Shown: positions 7,533 through 15,923, numbered from the stretch's first letter. The stretch is DNA of 44,111 bases from Terriglobia bacterium (GCA_025350105.1 JANXYJ010000020.1:1-44111); one strand, 5' to 3'. Numbers and translations are program-made. The notes: a model not told the origin generated them from the sequence alone.

Positions 7533-9493
7533 TTTTTCTTCTCGTTTCTCTGCTCCGTCAGGCTGCGATAAACCGCCTCAATAAACTGATTGGTAACGCC
7601 GGGCTGCCGTCCAAACTCCGGATCATAATCCATGGTGGGCTTGGCGGCCTTCACCTGCGCCAGCGTCATTTTCTTGTCCACCATGCTCTGCACCCGGTCG
7701 CGGATGATCACCAGCATGTCGCGATAGTAGCCCAGGTCCGCCGCATCCCCCAACCAGCCGTGACCGGGAATCACCATGGTGCCACCTTGCGACATGTATT
7801 CCGTCACGCACATATCCGCCAGCTTGCTCAGTCCGGCAATCACCCCCTGAATGCTGCCGCCCTTATCAACGTCAATCGGCGGATACATATCGCTGTTGTA
7901 CAAATCGCCCGTCACAATCACATCGGACCGCCGCAGCCACACCGCGCTATCGCCATCGGTCACGCCATTGGCCATATGCAGCAACTGCACCGCCTGATTA
8001 TTGAAGAACCGGTGCAACGTATATTTTTGCGAAAAATACGTATTGGTGGGGACCGCATCTTCCGGCGCTTTCGCGGCAATCATCCGCTTCATCACGTTTT
8101 CCTGCGCCAGAATCGTTTCCGCACCCTGCTCCTCTTCACCCAATACGCCCAGTGGCCGGAACAAATTGGAGTTGCGAATCTTCTCGTTGCCGCCAATCCG
8201 TTCGGGACTGGCGCTGGTGTTGATAATCGCCCGGATCGACGTCGGTTGCCAGCTGTGTGTCGCCTGCCAACTGCTGGCGTATGGTGACGCCGAGTCCGGA
8301 CGCTCCTCCGGCCGCAGCGACTTCGTCACTTCAGTGACAGCGGCCAGCACCTTGTCTGTGGCCTGTTCGGCTCCCGTGTCAATCATCAGCACACCGTCGC
8401 CACCAACCGACAGCGCAATGTTTCCTCCCGCTCCGGCAATCATAAATACATTGCCCGCTACATGCAGCAGTTCAACCTTGTCGTATTTCGGGGCCAGCTG
8501 CGCTTGGGCCGCCGAGCGTTCCGCTACCTTCGTCGACTCGTCACTATAAACAGGCTTCAGCGGCGCTTGTCCATTTATTTGTCCCGTCGGCGGCTTCAGT
8601 GCGGTTCCCTTGGCTCGCCATTCTGGATACGTTGTCTCCGCCCCGCCGCGCACACCCTCCAGCGAAAACGAATACTTGATTGCCACTTCGCTCAGAAACG
8701 GATTCTCTCCGGTAAGGTAATGCGGCACTCGGTACTTGTCCGCATCCGTGCCCACTTCTTCCTGCTGCGCCGAACACGGATACGGCGGAATTTGCACGGT
8801 AGGCGCGCGCATGTACGTCACGCTCCTCACCAGCGGCTCAGTCAAGTAGTCCGGATCGTAAGTGGTCACCACCCAGGTCAAATACGGCTCATCCAGCGAA
8901 ACATGCTCCACCACCGTCGTACGAAAACTCGCCGGCACTCCATTGCGCCGCGTGAAGCCTTCCTTTATATGTGTTGAGTTGATGGTTAGCGAATCGCCTT
9001 CCCACTTGCCCGTCGAAAAGCCCTCCCAGGTATGCAGCGCATAGGGCGACGGATGCGGACGGACATCCAGCCAGATCATCCGGTCGCCAGGCGTTTCATC
9101 ATAGGAAACCCGATACGCCACCAACTGCCGGTTGATGGGGTTCTCTTCCTTCGATATCCGCATCGGATCCGGACCCAAAGGCTGATAGTTCACCGGATGC
9201 GGGCGGCATTGAAGAATATACGACGTGCTCACCCATTCTTCGTTGTAGGTGTCGGCGCGCATTCGGGCGGCGTCGTTCACGGGCAAACCCCAATACTCGC
9301 CGGGGTCCGGCCCAGAGCCCCGGTCATGCACATCCTCGTGACTGACCTTACGCCAAGTCCCGCTCAAGTCGATCGGAGAACCTTCACCCTTGCCACCCTG
9401 CGCAAAAACAGGCAACGCGGAGGTGGCAAACAAGAGCACGAGGCTGGCCATCGGCGCCCAGAGCCTTATCAAACCATGGAATCGATTCTGCAT
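7529..9493 (-). CDS. Secreted two-domain protein with a ligand-less metallo-beta-lactamase-fold domain
   Basis: A 654-residue secreted protein (signal peptide MQNRFHGLIRLWAPMASLVL and on to about residue 31). Residues 35-265 resemble the protein encoded at 6301-7125. Residues about 335-640 resemble a metallo-beta-lactamase fold: GNVFMIAGAGGNIALSVGGD, VLMIDTGA (367-374), RAIINTSASPERIGGNEKI (421-439), VTDGDSAVW, IVTGDLY, and VIPGHGWLGD. At the spot where the active hydrolase of this window (14375-15289) has THVHGDHTGGN, this protein has TSASPERIGGN: S427, S429, E431 and R432 replace the His, His, Asp and His ligands, and the downstream HTDGD has become VTDGD. The Asp of TGD and the His of GHG remain. 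So the domain is probably a non-catalytic pseudoenzyme or binds metal differently; this is inference. It is the first gene of the three-gene secreted operon. Confidence 0.82.
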   Translation of the reverse strand: MQNRFHGLIRLWAPMASLVLLFATSALPVFAQGGKGEGSPIDLSGTWRKVSHEDVHDRGSGPDPGEYWGLPVNDAARMRADTYNEEWVSTSYILQCRPHPVNYQPLGPDPMRISKEENPINRQLVAYRVSYDETPGDRMIWLDVRPHPSPYALHTWEGFSTGKWEGDSLTINSTHIKEGFTRRNGVPASFRTTVVEHVSLDEPYLTWVVTTYDPDYLTEPLVRSVTYMRAPTVQIPPYPCSAQQEEVGTDADKYRVPHYLTGENPFLSEVAIKYSFSLEGVRGGAETTYPEWRAKGTALKPPTGQINGQAPLKPVYSDESTKVAERSAAQAQLAPKYDKVELLHVAGNVFMIAGAGGNIALSVGGDGVLMIDTGAEQATDKVLAAVTEVTKSLRPEERPDSASPYASSWQATHSWQPTSIRAIINTSASPERIGGNEKIRNSNLFRPLGVLGEEEQGAETILAQENVMKRMIAAKAPEDAVPTNTYFSQKYTLHRFFNNQAVQLLHMANGVTDGDSAVWLRRSDVIVTGDLYNSDMYPPIDVDKGGSIQGVIAGLSKLADMCVTEYMSQGGTMVIPGHGWLGDAADLGYYRDMLVIIRDRVQSMVDKKMTLAQVKAAKPTMDYDPEFGRQPGVTNQFIEAVYRSLTEQRNEKKK

Positions 9494-9591
9494 AATGCAG
9501 GACTATTATCGTACGCTAATCGCTCGAGCGCAATGGTGTGCAGCCACCCAGTGCAGCCACCAGGGTGGCAATCGATTCAAAATGAACGTCG

Positions 9592-11835
9592 CTATTTCGC
9601 CGCCGGCACCAGCGCCAACACTGCCCAATTCGTCCCCGCCGCGGAGATAAACTGATCCACCCCGTGCGGGAATCCGCTTTCAAAATAGGGCTGCCGCGTC
9701 AGCGCGCGAGACTTCACATACCACGACCCATCCGCTAACTGGCTGTTACGCAAAAACTCAACGCCACGCTGATACGCTTTGTCGTTCACGCTCAACACCC
9801 CGGCCTGATGCAGCGCGTATAAAGCCTGCCCGGTTGCATACGAATCACTCGCCAGCGAAGGAATTTGCGACCATCCGCCATCGGCGCGCTGTAAGGCCAG
9901 CAGTTCCGCTCCTCGCTGGCGAATCACACTCTTGTCTCCATTGTTTTGACTCTCGGCGCCCCAATGCAAACCCAACAATTGAAACACACGGTCTTCATTC
10001 AACTTTGGCGTTGCCTGCGCCAGCCACACAGAGGCGCGCTGCACAGCTTTTTCGTACTCCGCACGCTGCGGTTTCGGGGCGTACATATGTAACGAACGCA
10101 CCGCCATCGCCGTAACTTCAATCTCACTTGATTCGAGCGGCGGCCGATACGCGAACAACCGCCACTTCCCTTCCGGTGTCTGGTGTATTTTCAGGAAATG
10201 CGCCAGCGCATCGGTGGCAGCGTCAGGCGAGTATGCTTCATCCGCCAAAGCGGCCAGCACGTACCCCGTCGTGTCCACGTCTCCCGGAATCGGAATGCCT
10301 TGCACCACACGGTCACGCCAATTCTCCAGCCACTCCACCGTGGCCTTCACCTGCTGCTTTTCCATTTGGGTGTTGACGGGAATGCCCTTCTTCCGCGCAG
10401 CACTCACGGCCATGTCCACCAGCGAGTTGTTATGACAAGATAGACAGCCGGTTTTCTGCAAGAAGACGGAGTTAATCTGCTGCAGCGCCGGAAGTGCCTT
10501 GACGATGGCCTCGCGCACCGACGCCGCCGGTGCCGGTTTCGGAACCGGCATCTCCAGCGTATGTTCGGCGAGCGCGCCAGCGCTCACCAACGCTTCCACC
10601 ACTGGCGTGTTGCCGTGTAAACGAGCGAAATCAAGCGCAGTAGCGCCGCGCGGCCCCTTGGCGTTCAAGTCCGCGCCGCGTGCAATCAAATCCTTAACTG
10701 TCTCTGTTGGAATGGCGTCTGAACTGGCTGCGCCCATCAGAAGCGTGCGGTTGAGATTGTCCGCCGATTTGGGATTCGCGCCGTGATCCAGAAAGACTTT
10801 CAGCCGGGTTGCATCCGCAATGCCGGGAGGCACTTCGCTGGTGGCGGCCGCTGTCATCTGCTGCGGCGTGGCACTTTGCATCAGCGTTTCGAAACAATAC
10901 TGGCAGCCACCTTCCATGGACCATGCCATTGCAGCGCCGCCTACTCTTTTGATGTCCGAGCCGCGCTCCAGCAACAAACGAAACAAACTTTCGTCACCCA
11001 GATTGGCCGCTTCATTCAGCGGAATCACCCCGCGCAGACCCGCTCCATTCGGATCGGCACCCGCGTCCAGTAATAACTTCCCGACAGGAGCAGAGTTAAA
11101 AGATGAACTGGCAATGAGCAAAGGCGTTCGCGAATTTTCCGTTCGCGCGTTGGGATTCGCTTTGTGCTCCAGCAACACGCGGGTGATCTCGACATCGGCC
11201 AAACCCCACATCAACGGCGTCAGCCCCGATTCATTCCGTGCATTCGCATCCGCCCCCGCGTCCAGCAATTGCCGGACAGAATTCGCATCACCATAGCGAG
11301 CGGCATACATCAGCGGCGTGGTTCCGCCCACACCTTTTTGATTCGCCGCCGAGGGGTCGTCTTCCAATAACTTTTGAAATGCCCGCGTGTCACCGTCGCG
11401 CAAAGCATGCATCACACGAGTGGCAGCAGCTGAAGGAGGAGATACGGGCACGTCTCCCGCCGCATCATCGGGCCACTCGGCACCTTGGTCTAACCAATCC
11501 TTGATGATGGAAATCTGCTCCGGCTCCAGCGCTCCCGTCGGCGGCATCTGCGGACCAAACTGATTGCCAATCAATTTCAAATACAGGCGGCTCCCCGCGC
11601 TGTTCCCTTGTCCGATCACCGCCGTGGTGCCGCCGCGCATCGCATCCCGCCGCCGGTCCAGCCGTAATCCGTTCGATTGCACCTTGGGCCCATGGCAAGC
11701 AATACAATGCGCCTGAAATATCGGCTGCACATCGCGGCGGAAATCGACCTTCGGAGCGGCCTTAGCGTTTTGCGCCAGCGCACCGGCACCCAAACACAAA
11801 ACCAGCGGAATATGTTTCGACAAAAGGCCTAGCAC
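9592..11835 (-). CDS. Secreted cytochrome c-ankyrin-terpenoid-cyclase-repeat protein
   Basis: The open frame extends to 11877, but a GTG at 11835-11833 lies eight bases after a strong GAGGAGG site and gives a good signal peptide (LSKHIPLVLCLGAGALAQ), so a 747-residue protein is chosen. Residues about 30-125 form a Planctomycete-type cytochrome c domain with CIACH (C44, C47, H48) and a QMPP Met ligand. About 135-425 are ankyrin repeats (GTTPLMYAARYGDANSVRQL, SGLTPLMWGL, and so on). Near 464-468 a second heme-like CLSCH motif starts a region of all-alpha repeats with ADGGWSQ and LADGSWYVK, typical of prenyltransferase/squalene-cyclase-like repeats. Likely a periplasmic electron-transfer or binding protein; the exact role is unknown. 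Heme attachment at both CxxCH sites is predicted, not shown. Upstream, 11878-11968 separates it from the divergent ilvE. Confidence 0.85.
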   Translation of the reverse strand: MLGLLSKHIPLVLCLGAGALAQNAKAAPKVDFRRDVQPIFQAHCIACHGPKVQSNGLRLDRRRDAMRGGTTAVIGQGNSAGSRLYLKLIGNQFGPQMPPTGALEPEQISIIKDWLDQGAEWPDDAAGDVPVSPPSAAATRVMHALRDGDTRAFQKLLEDDPSAANQKGVGGTTPLMYAARYGDANSVRQLLDAGADANARNESGLTPLMWGLADVEITRVLLEHKANPNARTENSRTPLLIASSSFNSAPVGKLLLDAGADPNGAGLRGVIPLNEAANLGDESLFRLLLERGSDIKRVGGAAMAWSMEGGCQYCFETLMQSATPQQMTAAATSEVPPGIADATRLKVFLDHGANPKSADNLNRTLLMGAASSDAIPTETVKDLIARGADLNAKGPRGATALDFARLHGNTPVVEALVSAGALAEHTLEMPVPKPAPAASVREAIVKALPALQQINSVFLQKTGCLSCHNNSLVDMAVSAARKKGIPVNTQMEKQQVKATVEWLENWRDRVVQGIPIPGDVDTTGYVLAALADEAYSPDAATDALAHFLKIHQTPEGKWRLFAYRPPLESSEIEVTAMAVRSLHMYAPKPQRAEYEKAVQRASVWLAQATPKLNEDRVFQLLGLHWGAESQNNGDKSVIRQRGAELLALQRADGGWSQIPSLASDSYATGQALYALHQAGVLSVNDKAYQRGVEFLRNSQLADGSWYVKSRALTRQPYFESGFPHGVDQFISAAGTNWAVLALVPAAK
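11823..11835 (-). promoter_or_regulatory. Start-deciding region for the cytochrome-ankyrin gene (GTG start)
   Basis: On the minus strand the GAGGAGG Shine-Dalgarno sequence lies at about 11844-11850, eight bases before GTG 11835. It is much stronger than anything near the first ATG of the open frame at 11877, which also lacks a signal-peptide-like beginning. This argues for GTG as the true start. Confidence 0.6.
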
Positions 11836-11936
11836 TTTGGCAACCTCCTCAACGCACTCAGTCGTATTCGTCGGCAATCATATCACCTACTTGGCGTGAC
11901 ATTCAGGCAGCATAGGCGCAAACCAACGGATCTCCC

Positions 11937-11963
11937 GTGACGCCCCGCTTATGGCGCTATAAT
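11937..11963 (+). promoter_or_regulatory. Promoter of ilvE, probably leaderless transcript
   Basis: A perfect -10 hexamer TATAAT lies at 11958-11963, only five bases before the ATG at 11969. Transcription would start at or within a base or two of the initiation codon, which fits leaderless mRNA and the missing Shine-Dalgarno site. A candidate -35 is GTGACG at 11937-11942, but with a short 15-base spacer. Confidence 0.5.
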
Positions 11964-11968
11964 CAAGC

Positions 11969-12910
11969 ATGATTAAAGCCACCGAAAAAATCTGGCACAA
12001 CGGCCGCATGATTGACTGGAATGACGCTCAAATCCACGTCCTTGCGCACGTTACCAGCTACGGCAGTTCGGTGTTTGAAGGCGTTCGCTGCTACTCAACA
12101 CCTGCCGGACCCATGGTTTTCCGGGTTCAGGAACACGCCCGCCGCTTGCGCGATTCCGCCAAAATCTACCGCATGGAGATTCCGTTTTCCATCGAGCAAT
12201 TGGCCGCCGCGATGGTCGAAATTGTCAGCGTGAACAAGCTGGACTCCTGCTACATCCGTCCGCTGGTGATCCGCGGTTACGGCGGCATGGGCGTGTTGGC
12301 CACCAAAGAAAATCCCATCGAAACCTACATTGCTGCGTGGGATTGGGGCAAGTATTTGGGCGGTGAGGCTCTGGAACAAGGCGTGGACGTCTGTGTTTCC
12401 AGTTGGACCCGACTGGCTCCCAATACGCTGCCGGTCATGTCGAAAGCCGGTGGGAACTACATGAACTCGCAACTGATCCGCATGGAGGCGAATGCCAACG
12501 GGTATGCCGAAGGCATTGGCTTGGACGCGGCCGGCTACGTCAGCGAAGGGTCTGGCGAAAACATCTTCGTGGTGCGCGACGGAAAGATTATGACACCTCC
12601 GCTGGGCGCCAGCGTGCTACCGGGAATTACCCGCGACACCGTGATCACCTTGGCCCAGGCCCGCGGCATTCCCATCAGCGAAGCTTTGATCCCGCGCGAA
12701 ATGCTCTACATTGCCGACGAAGTGTTTTTTAGCGGCACAGCAGTGGAAGTGACCCCGGTGCGCTCGGTTGATAAAATCCCCGTTGGCGAAGGCAAGCGCG
12801 GACCCATCACCGAAGTTTTGCAACGGGACTATTTTGCGCTGGTGGAGGGAAAGGCTAAAGATACGCACGGTTGGCTAACGCCGGTGGGCCAACCCGTCGC
12901 TGCCAAGTGA
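11969..12910 (+). CDS. ilvE: Branched-chain amino acid aminotransferase
   Basis: A 313-residue class IV PLP-dependent transaminase. It interconverts leucine, isoleucine and valine with their 2-oxo acids, using 2-oxoglutarate/glutamate. Seen: the N-terminal KIWHNGRMIDWNDAQIHVL and FEGVRCYS, the PLP-binding lysine in MSKAGGNYMNS (K159, as in the E. coli family position 160), and the EGSGENIFVVRDG, GITRDTVITLA and FFSGTAVEVTPVRSVD segments that hold the phosphate and the substrate. Length is typical. Promoter elements suggest a leaderless message. A 7-bp hairpin after the stop could end transcription. The neighbour on the other strand is unrelated; nagA follows after 242 bases. Confidence 0.96.
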   Translation: MIKATEKIWHNGRMIDWNDAQIHVLAHVTSYGSSVFEGVRCYSTPAGPMVFRVQEHARRLRDSAKIYRMEIPFSIEQLAAAMVEIVSVNKLDSCYIRPLVIRGYGGMGVLATKENPIETYIAAWDWGKYLGGEALEQGVDVCVSSWTRLAPNTLPVMSKAGGNYMNSQLIRMEANANGYAEGIGLDAAGYVSEGSGENIFVVRDGKIMTPPLGASVLPGITRDTVITLAQARGIPISEALIPREMLYIADEVFFSGTAVEVTPVRSVDKIPVGEGKRGPITEVLQRDYFALVEGKAKDTHGWLTPVGQPVAAK

Positions 12911-12916
12911 CCTGCT

Positions 12917-12933
12917 AAGGCCGTTGCGGCTTT
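12917..12933 (+). terminator. Weak candidate terminator after ilvE
   Basis: AAGGCCG (12917-12923) can pair with CGGCTTT (12927-12933), with one G-U pair, around a three-base loop. It lies seven bases past the ilvE stop. Only three T's follow the stem, so the terminator is weak. The rest of 12934-13152 shows no gene or clear RNA element that I can support. Confidence 0.3.
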
Positions 12934-13152
12934 CGACTGGATTGATCCTGCGCGGAACCGGCCAACGGCCACCTCCCCCGAGACTGGCACGCCAACCGGC
13001 GCCGCACAGAAATCTGATATCTTTTGTACCAAGACTCCCTCCCCAATGCCAGCCAATTCGTGCACTTTTCAACAACATTCTGGCGCACACCTGCTTGGCT
13101 TTGCCGATCATACTGTGTGGGTATGCTGTGCAAAAAACAAAACCTGGGTTGA

Positions 13153-14310
13153 ATGTCGTGTATGAAATTGTTATCTGGCATCGAGGCGCTCACGGGAAAC
13201 AGCATTGCCATTGAATTCGACCGGACTATTACTGATATTGCCAGCAGTTCCATACCGCCCAGAATACCCATCGGACCCAGCTTCATCTCGCCCGGTTTTG
13301 TCGACCTCCAAGTAAACGGCTTCGCCGGCATTGACTTCAACTCCTCCACCACCACCATCGAAGACATCCACTGCGCCTTGCAAGCCATGTTCTCAACTGG
13401 CGTCACCCGTTGCTTGCCTACGCTGATTACCAACCAACCGGCGATCATGCTCCAACAACTGCGCAGGTTCGCTTCCGCGCGTGGTACCTCCGAAAATGCT
13501 CACGCCATCGCCGGCATTCACGTCGAAGGCCCGCATATTTCCCCTGAGGACGGCCCTCGCGGTGCCCATCCAAAACAATGGGTACGTCCGCCGGATATCG
13601 TCGAATACCAACGCTGGCAGGAAGCCGCCGAAGGGGCTGTGCGCATCGTCACAGTTGCTCCAGAATGGCCTGGTATCACACGGTATATCGAAGATGTTGT
13701 TCGAGATGGCACCATCGTCAGCATCGGCCATACCCACGCCTCCGCAGTGCAAATTCACGACGCTGTCTCCGCCGGAGCGACCATGTCAACCCACCTCGGC
13801 AACGGCGCCGGATCGAAAGACCGCCGCGATCCCTTTATTGAACAGCAATTGCAAGAAGACAAGCTCACGGCAAGCTTCATCGTCGACGGCCACCACCTGC
13901 CGGCGGAGTTCCTGCGCCGTGCCATCGCAGCGAAGGGCGTCGACCAATCCATCCTGCTAACCGACGCCGCTGCGCCTGCCATGTGCGAGCCGGGTGATTA
14001 CTCTCTGGGCCGCGTAGACGTCGAACTTCACCCCAACGGTCGAGTGACCTTGCGTGGCCAACAGCGACTGGCTGGTTCCGCGCTCCGTCTGGACCACGCC
14101 ATAAGTAACGTGATGCGCGATGCAGGCCTGGCCCTTCCCCAAGCCATCGCTATGGCCACGCTAACCCCAACCCGAGTCGCCAAACTGAGCAGCGCGGCTC
14201 TACAACCTGGAAACCGCGCAGATCTGGTTTTGTTTCAAACAGTAAACGGCCAAATTGATGTTTTGGAAACCTATCTGGCCGGCCGGAAGGTATTTACAAA
14301 ATCCTCTTGA
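13153..14310 (+). CDS. nagA: N-acetylglucosamine-6-phosphate deacetylase
   Basis: A 385-residue amidohydrolase that removes acetate from GlcNAc-6-phosphate, feeding amino-sugar catabolism and peptidoglycan recycling. Conserved landmarks: SPGFVDLQVNGFAGIDFN (residues 46-63), GIHVEGPHISPEDGPRGAH with the metal-ligand Glu125, SIGHTHAS (H193), MSTHLGNGAG (H214), DGHHLP, and LTDAAAPAM with catalytic Asp271. The corresponding positions in E. coli NagA are E131, H195, H216 and D273. The start is ATG 13153; ATG 13162 is also possible. No nag regulator or glucosamine-6-phosphate deaminase lies nearby. Confidence 0.94.
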   Translation: MSCMKLLSGIEALTGNSIAIEFDRTITDIASSSIPPRIPIGPSFISPGFVDLQVNGFAGIDFNSSTTTIEDIHCALQAMFSTGVTRCLPTLITNQPAIMLQQLRRFASARGTSENAHAIAGIHVEGPHISPEDGPRGAHPKQWVRPPDIVEYQRWQEAAEGAVRIVTVAPEWPGITRYIEDVVRDGTIVSIGHTHASAVQIHDAVSAGATMSTHLGNGAGSKDRRDPFIEQQLQEDKLTASFIVDGHHLPAEFLRRAIAAKGVDQSILLTDAAAPAMCEPGDYSLGRVDVELHPNGRVTLRGQQRLAGSALRLDHAISNVMRDAGLALPQAIAMATLTPTRVAKLSSAALQPGNRADLVLFQTVNGQIDVLETYLAGRKVFTKSS

Positions 14311-14374
14311 TTTGTTCCAGCCCAGACCCACGAAGCTGATATCATACTTGAACGTGGAGGTACGACTTTAAATT

Positions 14375-15289
14375 ATGACCAAACCATTTTTTGTACTGGG
14401 GACCCTCGCCTTGAGCACGTCTTTGGCTTACTTCGCTTCGCCGGCCTGGGCCCAAGCCCCCGACATGAGCAAGGTGGAAATCAAAACCAACAAGATTTCC
14501 AATAATTTCTATTCCTTGGATGGCAACGGCGGGACCATTGGCGTGCTGACGGGCCCCGACGGCGTCCTGATGGTGGATAGCCAGTTCGCCCCGCTCAGCG
14601 ATAAAATCGCCGCCGCCGTCAAACAAATTTCCAATGGCAACATTCGCTTTCTGATCAACACGCACGTCCATGGCGATCACACCGGCGGCAACGAAAATTT
14701 CGGCAAAATGGGCGTAACCATCATCGCCCGCGAAGAACTGCGCAATCGGCTGCTGCATCCTAGCCCCGCCGCCAACGGCCAAACACCGCCGCCGACAACC
14801 CCGCCGGGCTTGCCTATGATCACCTACAACGGCCAGATGACCTTCAAGATGAACGGTGAGGAAGTCCGCGTCATCGCCATTCCCCGCGCTCATACCGATG
14901 GCGACAGCATGGTCTACTTCGTCAACAACGATGTCGTCATGACCGGTGACTGGTACCGCTCCATTCAATTCCCCAACATCGACCGCGCCAACGGCGGTAG
15001 TTTGCGCGGTTTGGAAGACGCCATGAGCCGCGTGATTGCCCTGTGCGGACCCAACACCAAAGTGATTCCCGGTCACGGTCCTACCGTCGGCCGTAATGAA
15101 CTGATGGCCCACCGCGACATGATCGTGGGCGTTCGCGCCAAGGTTGCCGAACTGGTGAAGCAGGGTAAGTCTCAGGAAGAAACCATCGCGGCCAAACCCG
15201 CTGCCGAGTTCTCCTCGAAGATTCAGCAAATCGGCGTCACCGAAGATCGCTTCGTCGGTCAGGTGTACGCCGAACTGAAAGCCAACTAA
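14375..15289 (+). CDS. Secreted metallo-beta-lactamase-fold hydrolase
   Basis: A 304-residue secreted enzyme: signal peptide to about residue 26 (ASPAWA|QA), and the MBL motif NTHVHGDHTGGN with H97, H99, D101 and H102, followed by IPRAHTDGDSMVYF (third His), MTGDWYRS (bridging Asp) and VIPGHGPTVG (last His). The motif set is complete for a two-metal active site. The reaction cannot be told: B3-like lactamases, cyclases and other hydrolases share it. A GGAGG is present about 14 bases before the ATG, rather far. The closest relative in this window is the ligand-less domain encoded at 7529-9493. A strong rho-independent terminator follows. Confidence 0.9.
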   Translation: MTKPFFVLGTLALSTSLAYFASPAWAQAPDMSKVEIKTNKISNNFYSLDGNGGTIGVLTGPDGVLMVDSQFAPLSDKIAAAVKQISNGNIRFLINTHVHGDHTGGNENFGKMGVTIIAREELRNRLLHPSPAANGQTPPPTTPPGLPMITYNGQMTFKMNGEEVRVIAIPRAHTDGDSMVYFVNNDVVMTGDWYRSIQFPNIDRANGGSLRGLEDAMSRVIALCGPNTKVIPGHGPTVGRNELMAHRDMIVGVRAKVAELVKQGKSQEETIAAKPAAEFSSKIQQIGVTEDRFVGQVYAELKAN

Positions 15290-15312
15290 GCGCTCTGCGC
15301 TCGTAAATCCGC

Positions 15313-15339
15313 AGGGCGGCCTTAGCGCCGCCCTTTTTT
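15313..15339 (+). terminator. Rho-independent terminator after the MBL hydrolase gene
   Basis: AGGGCGGC (15313-15320) and GCCGCCCT (15327-15334) form an 8-bp GC-rich stem with a six-base loop, followed by an uninterrupted T tract to 15339. The stem overlaps the 3' end of the convergent SET-domain gene; on that strand no T tract follows the hairpin, so it serves mainly the plus-strand gene. Confidence 0.85.
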
Positions 15340-15870
15340 CTTTACCGCCGTCTTGGTCGCAATTTTGGTCTTCGACTTGGCCTTCTTCTTTTCCTTGGGA
15401 ATCTCCATCGTTCCCCGGCAGTTCTTGGCTCCGCAAGCGCACGGCGTGTCATCGGTGTTGCGGTCGAAATGGTAATCGACCGTCAACTCCTCGCCTTTCT
15501 TGATCTCGCGCAGAGTTACATAAATGATGTGGCCCTTGACGATCCGCGTCACCAGATTTGGCTCACAGCAATGGTTGATGATCTCGGCTCCGCTTCCGCC
15601 CACCGATCCATCCAAAGTCCAATACTTGTCCAGCGTGAACAGATACGTATGCTTCCCTTGGCCCCGCCGGCTGGTTTCCACACGGTTGCAGCGTTCGCCG
15701 GTATATTCGATCACCTTGCGATTCACCGGAATCCGCTGCAGCGCGTAAACGCCGAAACGGTGAATCTTCGATGGCCGGATTTCAATCTCGAAGCAGGCGT
15801 AATCGGGGTTGATGCGGGGAGTGCGAACAAGACCTGAGTTCATGGTTATGATTTCAAAGCGCGAAACCAT
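15322..15870 (-). CDS. SET-domain protein with post-SET motif and lysine-rich tail
   Basis: A 182-residue protein with a small SET methyltransferase domain: RPSKIHRFGVYALQRI (residues 32-47), the NHCCEPN motif at 99-105 (in the place of the classical NHSCxPN), GEELTVDYHFD (127-136), and a post-SET-like zinc knuckle CACGAKNCRG (C144, C146, C151). After residue 157 the chain becomes a very basic KEKKKAKSKTKIATKTAVKKKGRR tail, given here by its main features: twelve lysines within the last 25 residues. SET enzymes use S-adenosylmethionine to methylate lysines on proteins. The basic tail resembles histone-H1-like DNA-binding tails, so a nucleoid or DNA-bound substrate is possible; inference only. 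Starts at 15870 or 15843 are both possible. It diverges from the gene at 15924. Confidence 0.88.
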   Translation of the reverse strand: MVSRFEIITMNSGLVRTPRINPDYACFEIEIRPSKIHRFGVYALQRIPVNRKVIEYTGERCNRVETSRRGQGKHTYLFTLDKYWTLDGSVGGSGAEIINHCCEPNLVTRIVKGHIIYVTLREIKKGEELTVDYHFDRNTDDTPCACGAKNCRGTMEIPKEKKKAKSKTKIATKTAVKKKGRR

Positions 15871-15923
15871 TAAGTGTAGCGCGCTCGGCTAAGATAGTGA
15901 AGTTCTCTGCGCAAATTTGTCTC

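Noticed and set aside
9543-9569. Stem GCCACCC/GGGTGGC in the gap 9494-9591
   Set aside because: The loop is 13 bases and no T tract follows on either strand, so a terminator cannot be supported; the gap holds nothing else visible.
14315-14348. Possible promoter upstream of the MBL hydrolase gene
   Set aside because: TGATAT/CATACT candidates exist, but no -35 box at the correct spacing has a good match.
14342-15442. 366-codon open frame antisense to the MBL hydrolase gene
   Set aside because: It covers the intact conserved hydrolase and the terminator; composition is His/Gly/Asp-rich as expected of an antisense shadow, with no family match.
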